A stretch of DNA of 15,132 bases from Chloroflexia bacterium (lineage in GTDB: Bacteria; Chloroflexota; Chloroflexia; Thermomicrobiales; UBA6265): contig JACCVE010000050.1 of assembly GCA_013698285.1 (NCBI GenBank), forward strand, positions 1-15,132. The letters are read 5' to 3'. Below, one piece after another: positions 6,909 through 13,543 of this stretch; within the stretch, counting starts at the first letter, position 1, and the number at the start of each line of letters is the position of its first letter. The translations under genes and the position numbers were made by a program. Under the pieces are notes generated by a model. The model did no database searches. It had not been told where the DNA came from and saw nothing but the letters and a program-made list of their open reading frames with translations.

Positions 6909-7631
6909 ATGGATCGTGACCGTGACAAGGACATGCAGGACGACGATACCATCCGGGACGGCGACGTGATCATCGAGGAGCGGATGAATCGCCGCGAGGG
7001 TCTGGTCGAATACGACGGGCTGACCGGCGATGGCGCCGCCGACGCGGGTGGGACCATTCCCACCGGCGAGATGACCGGTGACACGGACGCGATGTCGACC
7101 AAAGCGTCTGGACCGGGCACGATGCAGGCCGGGGCCTCGGTCTTCGACTCGGCGGCCAGCAGGCCCGATTCATCGGTGACCACGGGCAAGACCGGCGGCA
7201 TGTCCTCCGGCGGGTCGATCGACGCGATGTCGAACGACAACACGCGATCCGGCGGGATGGACTCGGCCTCCAGCGAACTGCTGTCGCGGGTCCAGGAGAA
7301 GATGAAGGTCGTCGACGCCAATGGCGACGACATCGGCAAGATCGACTACGTGGCGATGGGTGACCCTCAGGCCGTGACCACCGCGGGCCAGGAAGACATG
7401 GCGACCGATACGATCGTCGGCGGTGCCGCCCAGGTCTTCGGCGGAGGAACGGAGCCCGACGTGCCTGAGCCGTTCCGCTCCGAACTCCTGCGGGAAGGGT
7501 TCATCAAGATCGACGGCAAGGGCTGGTTCGACACCGACCGCTACCTGCGCGCCTCCGACATCGCCGACGTGACGGCCGATGAGGTCCGCCTGCGGGTGGC
7601 CAAGGAATCGCTGCCCGGCGAGAACAGCTAG
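6909..7631 (+). CDS. DUF2171 (PRC-barrel-like) domain protein
   Basis: This is a 240-residue protein with no signal peptide or membrane helix. Residues 1-35 are highly charged (Asp, Arg, Glu). Residues 40-120 are low-complexity, rich in Gly, Ser, Met, Asp and Thr, and probably disordered. Residues 128-230 form a folded domain that starts RVQEKMKVVDANGDDIGKID and ends with an RYLRASDIADVTADEVRLRV strand pattern, characteristic of DUF2171/PRC-barrel-like domains; the biochemical role of that family is not known to me. The start at 6909 follows GAAGGAG; the frame upstream to 6804 runs through the promoter repeat and is not coding. It is monocistronic: two sigma-54-like elements lie upstream and a 16-bp stem hairpin 27 nt downstream. 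Such proteins are often stress-linked, but that is inference. The stop is AGC-TAG. Confidence 0.85.
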   Translation: MDRDRDKDMQDDDTIRDGDVIIEERMNRREGLVEYDGLTGDGAADAGGTIPTGEMTGDTDAMSTKASGPGTMQAGASVFDSAASRPDSSVTTGKTGGMSSGGSIDAMSNDNTRSGGMDSASSELLSRVQEKMKVVDANGDDIGKIDYVAMGDPQAVTTAGQEDMATDTIVGGAAQVFGGGTEPDVPEPFRSELLREGFIKIDGKGWFDTDRYLRASDIADVTADEVRLRVAKESLPGENS

Positions 7632-7657
7632 GGTTCGCCTGACATCATCTGACGACG

Positions 7658-7696
7658 ACACCGGCGGGGGCGGCATCGAACCGCCCCCGCCGGTGT
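7658..7696 (+). terminator. Strong hairpin terminator after the DUF2171 gene
   Basis: A perfect 16-bp GC-rich stem (7658-7673 with 7681-7696) encloses the 7-nt loop CATCGAA, 27 nt after the stop. No long T-run follows, which is common in high-GC genomes. It can form on either strand, so it may also block read-through from the response regulator side. Confidence 0.75.
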
Positions 7697-7701
7697 GTGT
7701 C

Positions 7702-7718
7702 GCGTCATGTCATGACGC
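7702..7718. repeat. Perfect 8-bp palindrome GCGTCATG-T-CATGACGC
   Basis: GCGTCATG (7702-7709) and CATGACGC (7711-7718) are separated by one base, between two terminator hairpins of convergent genes. The 1-nt loop makes it poor as an RNA hairpin but plausible as a dimeric protein-binding site. Confidence 0.6.
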
Positions 7719-7726
7719 CAGAGGAT

Positions 7727-7764
7727 CGTGCGGGAGCGGGTCTCGCGTCCCCCACTCCCGCACG
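7727..7764 (-). terminator. Hairpin terminator after the response regulator gene
   Basis: A perfect 10-bp stem (CGTGCGGGAG 7727-7736 with CTCCCGCACG 7755-7764) with an 18-nt loop lies 9 nt beyond the regulator stop. It fits the end of the kinase/regulator operon. Confidence 0.6.
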
Positions 7765-7773
7765 GCGCGTCGC

Positions 7774-8505
7774 TCAACTGGCGACGGGCTTGGTGACGAC
7801 GCCCTCGGCGAAGGCGTAGAGGACGGCCTGGGTGCGGTCGCGGACATTGATCTTCTGGAACAACGAGGACAGGTTGTTCTTGACGGTGCTCTCGGCCAGG
7901 TTCAACTCGTTGGCGATCTGGCGGTTGTTGTATCCCGCCGCCAGGAGGCGCAACAGGGTGGTGTCGCGCTGCGACAGGACGCTGCCCCGGCCTTCGTCAT
8001 CGGAGTTCCGGGTCAACATCCGGTGGTACTCCCGCAAGAGGACCGGGGCCAGCGAGGCGTCGATCGCCGACCCGCCGCTCGCCGCCAGCCGGACCGCCCG
8101 CAACACGTCCTCCGACCGGGCGTTCTTGAGCAGGTAGCCCTTCGCCCCGGCCCGCACCGCCTGGATCGCGTAGTCGTCCTCCCAGAACATCGTCAGGACG
8201 ATGACATTGGTATCAGGGCACGACCGGGTGATCGCCTCGGTGGCCCGGATGCCGTCCACCATCGGCATGTTGATGTCCATCAGGATGACCCGGGGATTCA
8301 GTTCGCGGGCGAGCCGGATCGCCTCCTCCCCGTTGGCGGCCTCGGCGATCACGTCCACGTCGCCGGTCGACTCCAGCAGTTGCCGCAGCCCTTCCCGGAA
8401 CAAGTGGTGATCATCGGCGAGCAACACGCGTAGGCGCTCCGTGGGCGCCTCGCCCGACCGATCCCCGCCGCCCTGTGTCGTCACATCCCCGCTGGCGCTC
8501 ATCAC
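7774..8505 (-). CDS. LuxR/NarL-family response regulator
   Basis: This is a 243-residue two-component regulator. The receiver domain (about 25-140) has the acidic pair Asp31/Asp32, phosphoacceptor Asp77 (VILMDINMP), Thr105 and Lys127 (YLLKN), so it should be phosphorylatable. A linker leads to a LuxR-type helix-turn-helix at about 177-233, with RQIANELNLAESTVKNNLSS as its core. The first 22 residues are polar and probably flexible. The GTG at 8505 has GGGGAG 8 nt upstream and overlaps the stop of a 27-codon mini-ORF (GTGA); an ATG at 8502 is the alternative. The gene lies downstream of the histidine kinase, its obvious partner, in the same direction. It is not a sigma-54 activator, as it has no AAA+ domain, so it cannot directly explain the sigma-54-like sites nearby. 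Target genes are unknown. Confidence 0.93.
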   Translation of the reverse strand: MMSASGDVTTQGGGDRSGEAPTERLRVLLADDHHLFREGLRQLLESTGDVDVIAEAANGEEAIRLARELNPRVILMDINMPMVDGIRATEAITRSCPDTNVIVLTMFWEDDYAIQAVRAGAKGYLLKNARSEDVLRAVRLAASGGSAIDASLAPVLLREYHRMLTRNSDDEGRGSVLSQRDTTLLRLLAAGYNNRQIANELNLAESTVKNNLSSLFQKINVRDRTQAVLYAFAEGVVTKPVAS

Positions 8506-8585
8506 GTGTCGTACTCCCCTTCACCTCGCCGGCTCCCGGCGGGCATCAACACCGGCGACATCACCGGGCTCGCTTGGCGCATCAT
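8502..8585 (-). other. Possible 27-codon coupling mini-ORF between kinase and regulator
   Basis: The ATG at 8585 overlaps the kinase TGA (ATGA, 8585-8582). The frame runs 27 codons and ends with TGA at 8504-8502, overlapping the regulator GTG (GTGA, 8505-8502). It fills the 76-nt gap exactly and its last codons contain the regulator's GGGGAG ribosome-binding site. The peptide (start MMRQASPVMSPV) resembles nothing I know. It may serve only to carry ribosomes from kinase to regulator, or be chance. Confidence 0.25.
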
Positions 8586-10069
8586 GACGTGCGATCCCAG
8601 TCGCCCTCCGGCCGGGCCAGGTGCCGGGCCGGTGGGACGGGGAGTGGCCGCGCGGGGCCCGGACTCGCCCTACCTGCCCCATCGGGCACGGCGCCGGGCT
8701 TTGCGTCGGGCGGTGCGCCGGAGACGATCCCGATCGCCGGGGACGGGATCGCGGTATTGGGCAGGGGGATCCAGGCCCGGATCTCGGTTCCCTCGCCCGG
8801 GCGGGAACCGATCTCGACCCGGCCTCCCGTCTCCACCGCCAGTTCCCGGATCTGGTCGAGGCCGAAGTGGCCGGGCGGAGAACTCCCCGCGAACCCGACC
8901 CCGTCGTCGATCACCGCCACCTCGACCGCCGAATCGACCCGTCTGACCTCCAGCTTGACGCTGTCGGCGCGGGCATGCTTGCGGACGTTGTGGAGGGCTT
9001 CACGGACGATGCCGACGAGGGCCTGCTCGACCGCGGGCGTGAGCTGGACGCCGCTGACGCCGCCGAAGTCGATCTTCAGTTCCGGGGCGTTCGGCGCTAG
9101 CTCGGCGACCAGGGCCCGCAGCGGTCCCGTCACGCTCAGGGCGACCTCTTCATTGCGCTGGCTCCGCAGCCCGGTGATGATGGACCGGATCCCCTCGATG
9201 CCCCTATTCACCAGCTCGCGGGCCTGGCGCGCGTCCCGGTTATCCGGATGTCGCTCGCCCAGCGGCCGCATCTGCCGGTCCAGCGCCAGGCAGGCCAGGG
9301 CCAACTCCTGGGCGGGGCCATCGTGCAACTCCCGTCCGGTCGCACGGCGGGCATCGGCCAGTGATTCCTGGTGTTCGGAGACCGAGATGCTGGCCGTCAG
9401 GCGATGCCGCAGGACCACGTTGGCGAGGGCCTGGGTCACCACGACCCCGAGGGCGCCGAGACTCATCGCGACGATCGAGGCCACGTCCAGGGGAGGCCCC
9501 TCCTCGTGGATGAGGACCAGCGCCCCGAGCAGGGCATCGCCCCGCACCAGCGGCACGATGGTCTGGGGCGCGGCCGGGTTCACCAGCACGGGAGCCAGGC
9601 CCTGGTGCCGTTCGCCGAAGGCGTGGGCAGCGATCCACCGCTGGTGCAAGAGCGTCGCCGCGCTGACCGCTTCGCTGGTCAGGACGACTTCGCCGGGGTT
9701 GTAGGCCAGGGTCAACATCCCGTGGTCGTCCCGGTGCAATATCGCCACCGCCCGGACCCTCGGCAGGCGGATCGCCAGGGCATGGGCGGCACGATAGGTG
9801 TCGCCGACCGTCCGGGCCAGCGCGACCGCCGCCAGCCCCTGGGTCACGACCTCGGTCGGCCGGTGGGCGACGGCGGCGGGGTCGGCGGCATGGGAGGCAT
9901 GGTCTTGGGAGGGCAGCCGCTCCGCGGCCCCCTCGGGGGGAGTCATCTCGGATGTGGGGACCGACGCTGCCATGGTGTCCTCGAAGGCTCGCCCGGCCGG
10001 GTCCTCGCCCAACCGGGAAGAGTCGACATCGCCGTCATCGCGCCGGGGCGTGACCTCTTTGCCTTTCAT
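8582..10069 (-). CDS. Soluble sensor histidine kinase (NarL-partner type, GAF-like sensor)
   Basis: This is a 495-residue kinase of the HisKA_3/HATPase class that pairs with NarL-type regulators. Residues 1-70 are polar and probably disordered. Residues about 73-220 look like a GAF domain. The dimerisation/phosphotransfer segment has His249 in ELHDGPAQELALACLALD (247-264). The ATPase part has the N-box REALHNVRKHA (356-366, Asn361), DDGVGF (388-393) and G-box elements GHFGL (400-404) and GEGTEI (425-430). Residues 441-495 are a Pro/Ala/Gly/Arg-rich tail after the ATPase core. No membrane helix is evident, so it probably senses an intracellular signal, which is unknown. The ATG at 10069 has GGGGAGGA about 11 nt upstream; the in-frame ATG at 9973 (residue 33) with GAGGA close by is a real alternative. 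It is upstream of its response regulator in the same operon. Confidence 0.92.
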   Translation of the reverse strand: MKGKEVTPRRDDGDVDSSRLGEDPAGRAFEDTMAASVPTSEMTPPEGAAERLPSQDHASHAADPAAVAHRPTEVVTQGLAAVALARTVGDTYRAAHALAIRLPRVRAVAILHRDDHGMLTLAYNPGEVVLTSEAVSAATLLHQRWIAAHAFGERHQGLAPVLVNPAAPQTIVPLVRGDALLGALVLIHEEGPPLDVASIVAMSLGALGVVVTQALANVVLRHRLTASISVSEHQESLADARRATGRELHDGPAQELALACLALDRQMRPLGERHPDNRDARQARELVNRGIEGIRSIITGLRSQRNEEVALSVTGPLRALVAELAPNAPELKIDFGGVSGVQLTPAVEQALVGIVREALHNVRKHARADSVKLEVRRVDSAVEVAVIDDGVGFAGSSPPGHFGLDQIRELAVETGGRVEIGSRPGEGTEIRAWIPLPNTAIPSPAIGIVSGAPPDAKPGAVPDGAGRASPGPARPLPVPPARHLARPEGDWDRTS

Positions 10070-10198
10070 GCTACTGGTGGTCCTCCCCGCCTCAAAGCAT
10101 CCGGACCATGCCGTTAGTCCTGATAGGCCGCGATGGGGACCTTCGCGACGACCGGACCGGGTGCCGCCCGGGACCGGAAAGGGTGACGCGACGGCGGC

Positions 10199-10204
10199 TA
10201 TACT
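10199..10204 (+). promoter_or_regulatory. Candidate -10 box (TATACT) for the MBL-fold gene
   Basis: TATACT matches the -10 consensus at 5 of 6 positions in a very GC-rich gap between divergent genes. The -35 region is poor (CGGAAA at 10175-10180, spacer 18). Transcription would begin around 10211-10212, right at an ATG that opens an 11-codon frame. Confidence 0.35.
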
Positions 10205-10211
10205 GGGGCTG

Positions 10212-10247
10212 ATGAGGACCCGGTCCCCGGCGGCGAGACCGTCATGA
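10212..10247 (+). other. Possible 11-codon leader ORF overlapping the MBL-fold start
   Basis: An ATG at 10212 opens an 11-residue frame (MRTRSPAARPS) whose TGA (10245-10247) overlaps the ATG of the next gene in ATGA. It begins where transcription from the TATACT box would start, so it could be translated from a leaderless mRNA and re-initiate on the main gene, which lacks a clear ribosome-binding site. Chance is possible. Confidence 0.2.
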
Positions 10248-11062
10248 GTGGCGTCGAACTGACCTTTCTCGGCACCGGGACGTCCAACGGGGTGCCGGTC
10301 ATCGGGTGTGGCTGTGACACCTGCACCTCGACCGACCCGCGCGACGGCCGCTCTCGGACCTCGGCCTTCATCCACGATGCGCAGGACTTCCGTCCAGCCG
10401 CCGACACCGACGCTTCCGGTCCGGGCCGCACCTACCTGATCGACACCGCGACCGAGCTGCGTCTCCAGGTCCTCGCCCACGGCCCGGCCCGTCTCGACGC
10501 GGTGCTGATGACCCACGCCCACGCCGACCACACGGGCGGCTTCGACGACTTGCGCCGGTTCAACGAACTGCAGGGAGCCCACCTGCCGATCTATGCCAAC
10601 CCGGTCACGGCGGCGACGCTGCGCGAACGGTTCGCCTACGCCTTTGCCGACGCCTTCCCCTTCTACGGCGGCAAGCCGGACCTGACGCTGCACGAGGTCA
10701 CCGGCCCGTTCGCGCCGTTCGGACGAGAGATCGTGCCGGTCCCCGTCTTCCACGGCCGCCTGCCGATCCTCGGCTACCGGGTCGGGCACCTGGCCTACGT
10801 CACGGACGCCAAGACGATCCCGCCCGGGTCGCTCGACCTGCTGCGGGACCTCGACATCCTGGTCCTCAATGCCCTGCGCGAGGCGCCCCACCCAACCCAT
10901 CTCAGCATCGCCGAGGCCCTGGCCGTGATCGCCGAGGTCCGCCCCCGCGCGGCCTACCTGATCCACCTCAGCCACGAACTGCGCCACGCCGTGGCGGAGG
11001 CCCTGCTCCCCCCGGGTGTCCACGTCGCCCACGACGGCCTGACGGTATCCACCGACCGCTGA
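10244..11062 (+). CDS. PhnP-like metallo-beta-lactamase-fold phosphodiesterase
   Basis: This is a 272-residue cytoplasmic MBL-fold hydrolase. It begins with the strand and loop LTFLGTGTSNGVPVIGCGCDTC: the GTGTS loop plus the Cys cluster (Cys22, Cys24, Cys27) followed by an Arg-rich stretch (RDGRSR), as in PhnP-type cyclic phosphate phosphodiesterases with a structural zinc. The metal site is HAHADH (His91, His93, Asp95, His96), His170 (VFHGR), Asp188 (YVTDAK) and a C-terminal HLSHE (His241/His244). PhnP opens phosphoribosyl 1,2-cyclic phosphate in the C-P lyase pathway, but no phn genes are here, so the substrate could be another cyclic phosphate. The ATG at 10244 lacks a good Shine-Dalgarno sequence. 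The gene is divergent from the kinase and followed by a hairpin at 11076-11101. Confidence 0.88.
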   Translation: MSGVELTFLGTGTSNGVPVIGCGCDTCTSTDPRDGRSRTSAFIHDAQDFRPAADTDASGPGRTYLIDTATELRLQVLAHGPARLDAVLMTHAHADHTGGFDDLRRFNELQGAHLPIYANPVTAATLRERFAYAFADAFPFYGGKPDLTLHEVTGPFAPFGREIVPVPVFHGRLPILGYRVGHLAYVTDAKTIPPGSLDLLRDLDILVLNALREAPHPTHLSIAEALAVIAEVRPRAAYLIHLSHELRHAVAEALLPPGVHVAHDGLTVSTDR

Positions 11063-11075
11063 ACGATCGAGCCTC

Positions 11076-11101
11076 GGACCAGGGTGTCGGCGCACCGGTC
11101 C
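11076..11101 (+). terminator. Hairpin after the MBL-fold gene
   Basis: GGACC (11076-11080) and GGTG (11083-11086) pair with CACC (11093-11096) and GGTCC (11097-11101), with a 2-nt bulge and a 6-nt loop TCGGCG. It lies 13 nt past the stop. An outer pair, CTGAACGA (11059-11066) with TCGTTCAG (11115-11122), could extend it. No T-run is present. Confidence 0.5.
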
Positions 11102-11177
11102 ACCGGCGGCCCAGTCGTTCAGTCCCGTTCCGGGGATGACCCGCCACCGTACCGGACAGCGCCTGGCCACCCGCCCG

Positions 11178-11193
11178 TGGCACGCGCTCTGCA
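11178..11193 (+). promoter_or_regulatory. Sigma-54-type -24/-12 element upstream of the 84-residue gene
   Basis: TGGCACGCGCTCTGCA fits TGGCACG-N4-TTGCA except for one base (C for the first T of TTGCA). GG (11179-11180) and GC (11191-11192) are 10 nt apart. Predicted start is near 11204, giving a 45-nt leader to the ATG at 11249. It closely resembles the two elements at 6793-6823. Confidence 0.5.
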
Positions 11194-11248
11194 CGCCCGG
11201 CCTGACCAGCGGGCCGGATGACCGGCCACCACGGTGAGGAGCCCGACC

Positions 11249-11503
11249 ATGTCGCCCCCCACGTCCGGCGCCGCGAACGACGAGGCCCGGCAACCCCATG
11301 AGAACCAGGCGAACCCGGACGAGCACGTGCCCGGCACGGGCATCTTCGGCGACGAGACCGAGGTGGAGACCCTGCCCGGCGCCGGTGTCCCCGGCATCGC
11401 CCCGGGGGCCACGCCGGCCTCAGACGCGGAGGCCCCGACCCCTGGCTCGGTTGCCCCGGACGACCGCCGCGTGGCCCCGGTCGAGGGCCGCGAGGCGGGA
11501 TAG
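11249..11503 (+). CDS. Small Pro/Gly/Ala/Glu-rich protein, probably disordered; unknown function
   Basis: This is an 84-residue acidic protein I do not recognise. It has no cysteine, no signal peptide and no membrane helix. The first 28 residues are polar (Asn, Glu, Asp, His). The middle has a short hydrophobic and glycine stretch (VPGTGIFGDETEVETLPGAG, about 27-46). The rest is Pro/Ala/Gly-rich with acidic residues, so intrinsic disorder is likely. That it is a real gene is supported by GAGGAG 7 nt before the ATG, a sigma-54-like element 56 nt upstream, and hairpins on both flanks. It stands alone, converging on the efflux gene. The promoter similarity links it to the DUF2171 gene 4 kb away, which also carries a disordered region. 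A stress-protectant role would be a guess. Confidence 0.7.
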   Translation: MSPPTSGAANDEARQPHENQANPDEHVPGTGIFGDETEVETLPGAGVPGIAPGATPASDAEAPTPGSVAPDDRRVAPVEGREAG

Positions 11504-11509
11504 CGTTCG

Positions 11510-11527
11510 TCCCGATGCCGATCGGGA
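11510..11527. terminator. Short bidirectional hairpin between convergent genes
   Basis: TCCCGAT (11510-11516) pairs perfectly with ATCGGGA (11521-11527) around the loop GCCG. It lies 6 nt after the 84-residue gene and 49 nt beyond the efflux gene stop on the other strand, so it could end both transcripts. No T-run is seen. Confidence 0.5.
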
Positions 11528-11576
11528 GCGGTGGCAGGGGGCCCAGCGAACTCTGACCGTTCCTTCCCACCACTCG

Positions 11577-13403
11577 TCACGAGCGAGCGGCCACGTCCTC
11601 GGCCGAGCGCACGGGTCCACGCATCACGGTGATCGCGACGACCGCCGCGGCGATGGCGATGGCCGACGTGAGTCCGCTCGTCAGCGTCATGCCCTCCACG
11701 AACGCTGCCCGCGCACCTGAGAGCACGATCTCCCCTGCCGCGGCCGGAAGTTCGGCCGCGACCTCGACGGCTCCGCCGAGACTCTCGCGAGCCCCGGCGG
11801 ACATGGCGGCGGGCACAGGTGGCCCGGCAACAAACTCCCGTCGATAGGTGGCGGCCAGGATGCTGCCCAGGATGGCGACGCCCAGGGCCGTGCCCAACTC
11901 GTACGCGGTCTCGGCCACCGCGGCGGCCGCACCGGCCCGGCTGGCGGGAACGGCCCGGAGCACGGCGTCGTTGGTCAGCGTCAGGGCCAGCCCTACCCCG
12001 ACCCCGACCAGGCAGAAGGCCAGGACGAAGCGATCCGGTCCATCTCCGGACCGCAACCCGGTCATCAGCGCGAAACCCGCGGCGACCGTGAGTAGACCGG
12101 TCGCCAGGAGGACCCACACCGGCAGGCGGCGGGCCAGGAGCGACGCGAGCAGGGTGCCGCCGAGGGCCGCGACGGTGCCTGGCAAGAGGTGTCGGCCCGC
12201 TTCCAGAGGTGAGAGCCCAACCACGAGCTGGAGGAACTGCGAACCGAAGAACAACCCCCCGACCAAGGCGAAGACGGCCAGGAGGTTGATCGCCACGGCA
12301 CCGCTGAAGACGCGATCGGCAAAGAGTCCCACATCGAGGAGCGGGGCCGTCAGCCGGCGCTGGCGCCGGACGAAGACGATCCCGGAGAACATCCCGGCAC
12401 AGGCGACCGCCACGACCGTGGTGTCGATCCCCGTCTCCGTCGCCCTCTTCAAGCCGTAGACGACCGGCAAGACCGCCGCCAGCGAAAGGAGGGCACTCGT
12501 CAGGTCGAAGCGACCGGAGACCGGATGACGTGATTCGGGGACCAGCCATGGCGCGATGAGCAGCAGCGCGGCCATGATCGGGAGGTTGATCAGAAAGACC
12601 GATCCCCACCAGAAGTGTTCGAGGAGCCATCCCCCCAGCAGGGGCCCCACGCTCGCGCCGGCGGCGGCCATCGCGCTCCAGATCCCGATCGCGACCGTCC
12701 GCTGGCGAGCATCGCGGAACAGGTTCCGGACCAGGGCGAGGGTGGAGGGCATGATGGTCGCCCCGGCCACGCCGAGGAGGGCCCGGGCGGCGATCAGGGA
12801 GCCCGGCGACCAGGCGTATGCCGCCAGGACTGATGCGGCACCGAACCCGGCCGCCCCGACCAGCAAGAGCCTCCGGCGCCCGATCCTATCTCCCAGGGTC
12901 CCCATCGTCACCAGCAGGCCAGCCAGGACAAAGCTGTAGACATCGACGATCCAGAGGAGTTCTGTTCCCGTCGGTCGCAGGTCGCGGCTTAAGAAGGGCA
13001 CCGCCAAGCCGAGGACGGTGCCGTCGATGGCGATCAGCAGAACCGCCAGGGCCAGCACCGCCAAAGCCGCCCACTCCCGGCGCCCGGCCCGATCCTGCCC
13101 GCTGCCGGAACCGGTGACGGGATCGGTGACGGGACCGGGCTCGTCCGGCGCGCCCGTTCCCGTCACGGGGGACATCGCATCCGGCGCAACGGGACCGGTC
13201 AGCGGACCGGGGACGGCCCCAGTCCATCGCGTGTCGAGGCCACTCACGCGGTCCCCTCTCTCCACCGCTACCCCGGGACGCATCCCTGCCGCGACGTGTC
13301 CGGTGTCGCGCCCGCGTGCCCACGTGTCGGCCGTGACGACGGCCGCGGGCCCCCCGTCCATACCCATCCGCCACGGGCCGGTGTGGTCGTGTTGCCTGTC
13401 CAT
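11577..13403 (-). CDS. DHA2-family (14-helix) MFS multidrug efflux transporter
   Basis: This is a 608-residue proton-coupled drug exporter of the inner membrane, QacA/SmvA-like. The first transmembrane helix (about 113-135) carries Asp127 in LIAIDGTVLGLAVPFL (motif D1). Motif A is GTLGDRIGRRR (168-178) after helix 2, and motif C is GASVGPLLGG (249-258) in helix 5, the antiporter signature. WWGSVFLINLP (265-275) and the large loop before the last helix, ending AAFVEGM, are typical of the 14-helix DHA2 group. The N-terminus is odd: about 110 polar residues precede helix 1, far longer than usual, with Pro-Val-Thr repeats. The ATG at 13403 has AAAGGA 8 nt upstream; a start nearer helix 1 cannot be excluded. 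It is divergent from a TetR regulator, which probably represses it. Substrates are unknown. Confidence 0.93.
   Translation of the reverse strand: MDRQHDHTGPWRMGMDGGPAAVVTADTWARGRDTGHVAAGMRPGVAVERGDRVSGLDTRWTGAVPGPLTGPVAPDAMSPVTGTGAPDEPGPVTDPVTGSGSGQDRAGRREWAALAVLALAVLLIAIDGTVLGLAVPFLSRDLRPTGTELLWIVDVYSFVLAGLLVTMGTLGDRIGRRRLLLVGAAGFGAASVLAAYAWSPGSLIAARALLGVAGATIMPSTLALVRNLFRDARQRTVAIGIWSAMAAAGASVGPLLGGWLLEHFWWGSVFLINLPIMAALLLIAPWLVPESRHPVSGRFDLTSALLSLAAVLPVVYGLKRATETGIDTTVVAVACAGMFSGIVFVRRQRRLTAPLLDVGLFADRVFSGAVAINLLAVFALVGGLFFGSQFLQLVVGLSPLEAGRHLLPGTVAALGGTLLASLLARRLPVWVLLATGLLTVAAGFALMTGLRSGDGPDRFVLAFCLVGVGVGLALTLTNDAVLRAVPASRAGAAAAVAETAYELGTALGVAILGSILAATYRREFVAGPPVPAAMSAGARESLGGAVEVAAELPAAAGEIVLSGARAAFVEGMTLTSGLTSAIAIAAAVVAITVMRGPVRSAEDVAARS
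13113..13136. repeat. 12-bp tandem repeat in the efflux pump N-terminal coding region
   Basis: GGTGACGGGATC (13113-13124) is followed directly by GGTGACGGGACC (13125-13136), with an inverted copy of its core (CCCGTCAC) at 13159-13166. In the protein this gives the GPVTDPVTG repetition at about residues 90-98. It suggests the N-terminal extension grew by slippage. Confidence 0.7.
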
Positions 13404-13543
13404 GCTCGATCCTTTCACCGCTGATCGCGATCCCGCGACGCCGGACCCAATGCGATCCCGACTCGCTCGACCGCGACGGCCGCGCCTTCGGCGAGACGTG
13501 CGACGATGTCCGGCGCCGGTACCGCCCATCGCCGAACATGAAG

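Noticed and set aside
8475..9704. 409-codon plus-strand open frame over the histidine kinase
   Set aside because: Ser/Arg/Pro/Ala-rich shadow of the kinase, which has clear H, N and G boxes on the minus strand.
10070..11326. Upstream extension of the kinase frame across the MBL-fold gene
   Set aside because: The frame is open for 419 more codons, but it lies antisense to a gene with intact MBL motifs, and a ribosome-binding site precedes the ATG at 10069.
11119..12630. 503-codon minus-strand open frame overlapping the efflux gene and the 84-residue gene
   Set aside because: It is an Arg/Gly/Pro-rich out-of-frame reading of the efflux gene with no hydrophobic segments, while the true frame shows 14 helices.
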